NCBI GenBank assembly: GCA_012840625.1 | Contig: DUSB01000070.1 | Coordinates: forward strand, 1 to 5,795 | DNA length: 5,795 nucleotides | Source: Syntrophomonadaceae bacterium | GTDB taxonomy: Bacteria; Bacillota; Syntrophomonadia; Syntrophomonadales; Syntrophomonadaceae | Direction: 5' to 3' | Shown: piece after piece, positions 4,994-5,795 of the stretch | Layout of the letters: every line of letters begins with the position of its first letter | How positions within the stretch are numbered: the stretch's first letter is position 1 | Notes under the pieces: model-generated | Databases searched by the model: none | Seen by the model: only the letters and a program-made list of their open reading frames with translations | Told to the model about the DNA's origin: nothing | Made by a program: the position numbers and the translations under genes

Positions 4994-5795
4994 ATGATAC
5001 GAGATATTATAGCCGAGGTATATCCCTGGGAATCACGGGTTGCCATCGTAGAAGACGGTCGTCTGACCGAGGTTTTCTGGGCTGATCAGAAGGAAAATGT
5101 GGGCAATATTTATAAAGGTAAAGTAAAAGATGTTCTTCCCGGTTTATCCTGTGCCTTTATTGATATTGGCCTGTCTAAAAATGCCTTTTTGTATGTTGGC
5201 GATATTATTGGTCCTGGAGGGCAGCGCAGTTCTAATATTAACGATCTGGTGAAGAGTGGACAGGAGATCATGGTACAGGTGAAGAAAGAAGCCTTTTCAG
5301 AAAAAGGTGCTCGGGTTACCTGTGATCTGACTATTCCCGGTCATTTTCTGGTTTTGCTTCCCTTCCAGACTGAGGTATCTATTTCGCGTAAAATTGTCGG
5401 AAATCAGCGCAGAAACTATCTTAAAAATTTAATTGAGATCCAAAAACCGGATGATGTAGGTATTATTTTGCGTACCGCCTGCCTGGAAGCTGAGGACGAT
5501 GAGATTCTGGCTGAATTAGATGAGCTTTTAAAGGTATGGGGTGAGGTTAAAAAACGCTATGGTGAGCATCGGTCCCCGGCCTTGATTTATGAGGATATTG
5601 ATGTGCTGGAAAGGGCTTTGCGTGACTATTTAGATAATGATATCCGCCATGTGATTATAAATAATATGCGCCTGAAAGAAAGAATTGATCAATTTATTAC
5701 CAACACCAATATGCATGCCGGGTTAAAAATAGATTTTGTTGAGGGAGATTTATTTGAAAAATTTGGTTTGGAAAAAGATCTGCGCAAAGCACTAC
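4994..5795 (+). CDS. rng: Ribonuclease E/G family protein, N-terminal part (3' truncated by window edge)
   Basis: The first 267 residues of an RNase E/G endoribonuclease are present; the frame is open to the window end. These enzymes cut single-stranded AU-rich RNA, with preference for 5'-monophosphate ends, in mRNA decay and 16S rRNA 5' maturation. The S1 RNA-binding domain spans about 36-125, with VGNIYKGKVKDVLPGLSCAF (36-55), IDIGLSKNAFLY (56-67) and the inserted loop 69-83 typical of the family. The 5'-sensor region includes ARVTCDLTIPGHFLVLLP (106-123), SRKI (131-134) and Arg160-Thr161 in LRTA, matching the 5'-phosphate pocket residues of E. coli RNase E. The DNase-I-like domain with the catalytic aspartates would begin past the window, so activity cannot be judged here. 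The ATG follows the DUF2344 stop by one base, with AGGTGAT (4982-4988) as Shine-Dalgarno inside that gene, so the genes form one operon. The full length, and so RNase G versus a longer RNase E-like form, is unknown. Confidence 0.93.
   Translation, partial: MIRDIIAEVYPWESRVAIVEDGRLTEVFWADQKENVGNIYKGKVKDVLPGLSCAFIDIGLSKNAFLYVGDIIGPGGQRSSNINDLVKSGQEIMVQVKKEAFSEKGARVTCDLTIPGHFLVLLPFQTEVSISRKIVGNQRRNYLKNLIEIQKPDDVGIILRTACLEAEDDEILAELDELLKVWGEVKKRYGEHRSPALIYEDIDVLERALRDYLDNDIRHVIINNMRLKERIDQFITNTNMHAGLKIDFVEGDLFEKFGLEKDLRKAL

Noticed and set aside
1..5795. Mobile element, CRISPR array, tRNA or prophage signals
   Set aside because: No direct repeat arrays, transposase or integrase motifs, tRNA-like cloverleafs or abrupt change in coding style were seen; the genes are dense, co-directional core genes.

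Overview
The window looks like a core chromosomal segment of an endospore-forming, low-to-mid-GC Firmicute of the class Clostridia (Syntrophomonadaceae- or Peptococcaceae-like; the family is a guess). The main evidence is an adjacent SpoIVFA/SpoIVFB pair (the sporulation intramembrane protease and its partner) lying between a RodA-type cell-wall polymerase and a radical SAM / DUF2344 / RNase G cluster. I recall this order from many Clostridia. All genes are on the + strand and packed tightly. There are no mobile elements, RNA genes, CRISPR arrays or signs of recent transfer.

Layout: (1) 1-444 is the 3' end of rodA (lipid II polymerase, peptidoglycan elongation). (2) 463-897 is a small DUF1232 membrane protein 18 bp downstream, whose start codon is uncertain: the strong Shine-Dalgarno overlaps the only canonical start and is better placed for an AUA codon. 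(3) 898-968 is a 71-bp gap with an inverted repeat whose 3' arm contains the ribosome-binding site of the next gene. (4) 969-1535 is a SpoIVFA-like membrane protein with a LytM/M23 fold that has lost every zinc ligand. (5) 1538-2395 is the SpoIVFB-like M50 site-2 protease with HELAH and LDGG motifs. (6) 2396-2477 is a gap with a good sigma-A promoter, TTGTAA-N17-CATAAT. (7) 2478-4337 is a TIGR03960-type radical SAM protein with an extra C-terminal cysteine cluster. (8) 4315-4992 is its DUF2344 (TIGR03936) partner, overlapping by 23 bp. (9) 4994-5795 is the 5' part of the RNase E/G gene, truncated by the window edge.

Functionally there are two blocks. rodA through spoIVFB concerns the cell envelope and the sporulation checkpoint: SpoIVFB would activate pro-sigma-K in the mother cell, held in check by SpoIVFA. 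The radical SAM, DUF2344 and rng genes form a second, probably vegetatively expressed operon. The radical SAM/DUF2344 pair has no function I know to be established, but its position next to an RNase that matures rRNA suggests an RNA- or ribosome-related role. Nothing here is clearly a new system. The most interesting points are the DUF1232 start codon, the hairpin over the spoIVFA ribosome-binding site, and the uncharacterised radical SAM/DUF2344 pair.
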